Positions 5,780 to 5,851 of a stretch of DNA of 5,851 bases are shown here, in pieces. This DNA is from Reyranella sp. (GTDB taxonomy: Bacteria; Pseudomonadota; Alphaproteobacteria; Reyranellales; Reyranellaceae). The stretch covers positions 1-5,851 of the forward strand of contig JAUXST010000514.1 in the NCBI GenBank assembly GCA_030679805.1, in the 5' to 3' direction. A model generated the notes under the pieces. That model did not search any database and was not told the DNA's origin. It was given only the letters and a program-made list of their open reading frames with translations. Made by a program: the position numbers and the translations under genes. How positions within the stretch are numbered: the stretch's first letter is position 1; every line of letters starts with the position of its first letter.

Positions 5780-5851
5780 GAGGTTGTCGCCGATCTTCGC
5801 ATGGGGCGGACTTTAGCGGGACAGTGCTAAGTGCGGGTTGTCTATTCAGGA

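Noticed and set aside
5813..5830. TTAGC/GCTAA inverted repeat after the last gene as a terminator
   Set aside because: It has only five base pairs, is AT-rich, has an eight-base loop and is not followed by a T-run, so it is too weak to call.

Overview
The window is high-GC bacterial DNA with dense, mostly abutting genes. Codon use, the moaC-moeA order and the combination of a MocR-type regulator with a divergent EamA transporter point to an alphaproteobacterium (Hyphomicrobiales/Rhodospirillales-like). That placement is inferred, and no species can be named from the sequence alone.

Left part (1-1843), molybdenum cofactor synthesis. A 5'-truncated moaC enters from the left edge. It is followed by a ~215-bp gap filled by a composite palindrome: two inverted half-elements, each carrying two hairpins. 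Next comes moeA, which has a GTG start. moeA reads as a normal full-length 407-residue MoeA except for one in-frame TAG at codon 310, just after the GLPGNPVS region, so the gene as given is split into domains I-III and domain IV.

Middle (1846-2720). Eight bases after moeA ends, an alpha/beta-hydrolase-fold gene begins. Its protein has His where the nucleophile is expected (GTHTG) and Gly where the catalytic His is expected (AGGFP), so it is not a standard Ser-His-Asp hydrolase. At its 3' end, in another frame, lies a short stretch (QVIDLAALPGGY-stop) resembling the end of moeA (QVIDLWHLRGGY-stop). It may be a scar of an insertion or replacement at the moeA 3' end.

Right part (2713-5779). A MocR-type regulator (GntR winged helix plus aminotransferase-like domain) is encoded on the minus strand, convergent with the hydrolase. 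It is divergent from a 10-helix EamA/DMT transporter. Their shared 66-bp gap holds repeated ACTGG boxes that fit a MocR operator, so the regulator probably controls the transporter and perhaps itself, in response to a PLP-binding amino compound. A small secreted protein with a Cna-B/carboxypeptidase-regulatory-like beta fold follows the transporter. The last 72 bases show nothing I can support.

No RNA gene, CRISPR array, transposase or phage gene was seen. I do not see a clear undescribed multi-gene system. The most noteworthy points are the interrupted moeA, the catalytically unusual hydrolase, the moeA-tail echo downstream of it, and the structured palindrome between moaC and moeA.
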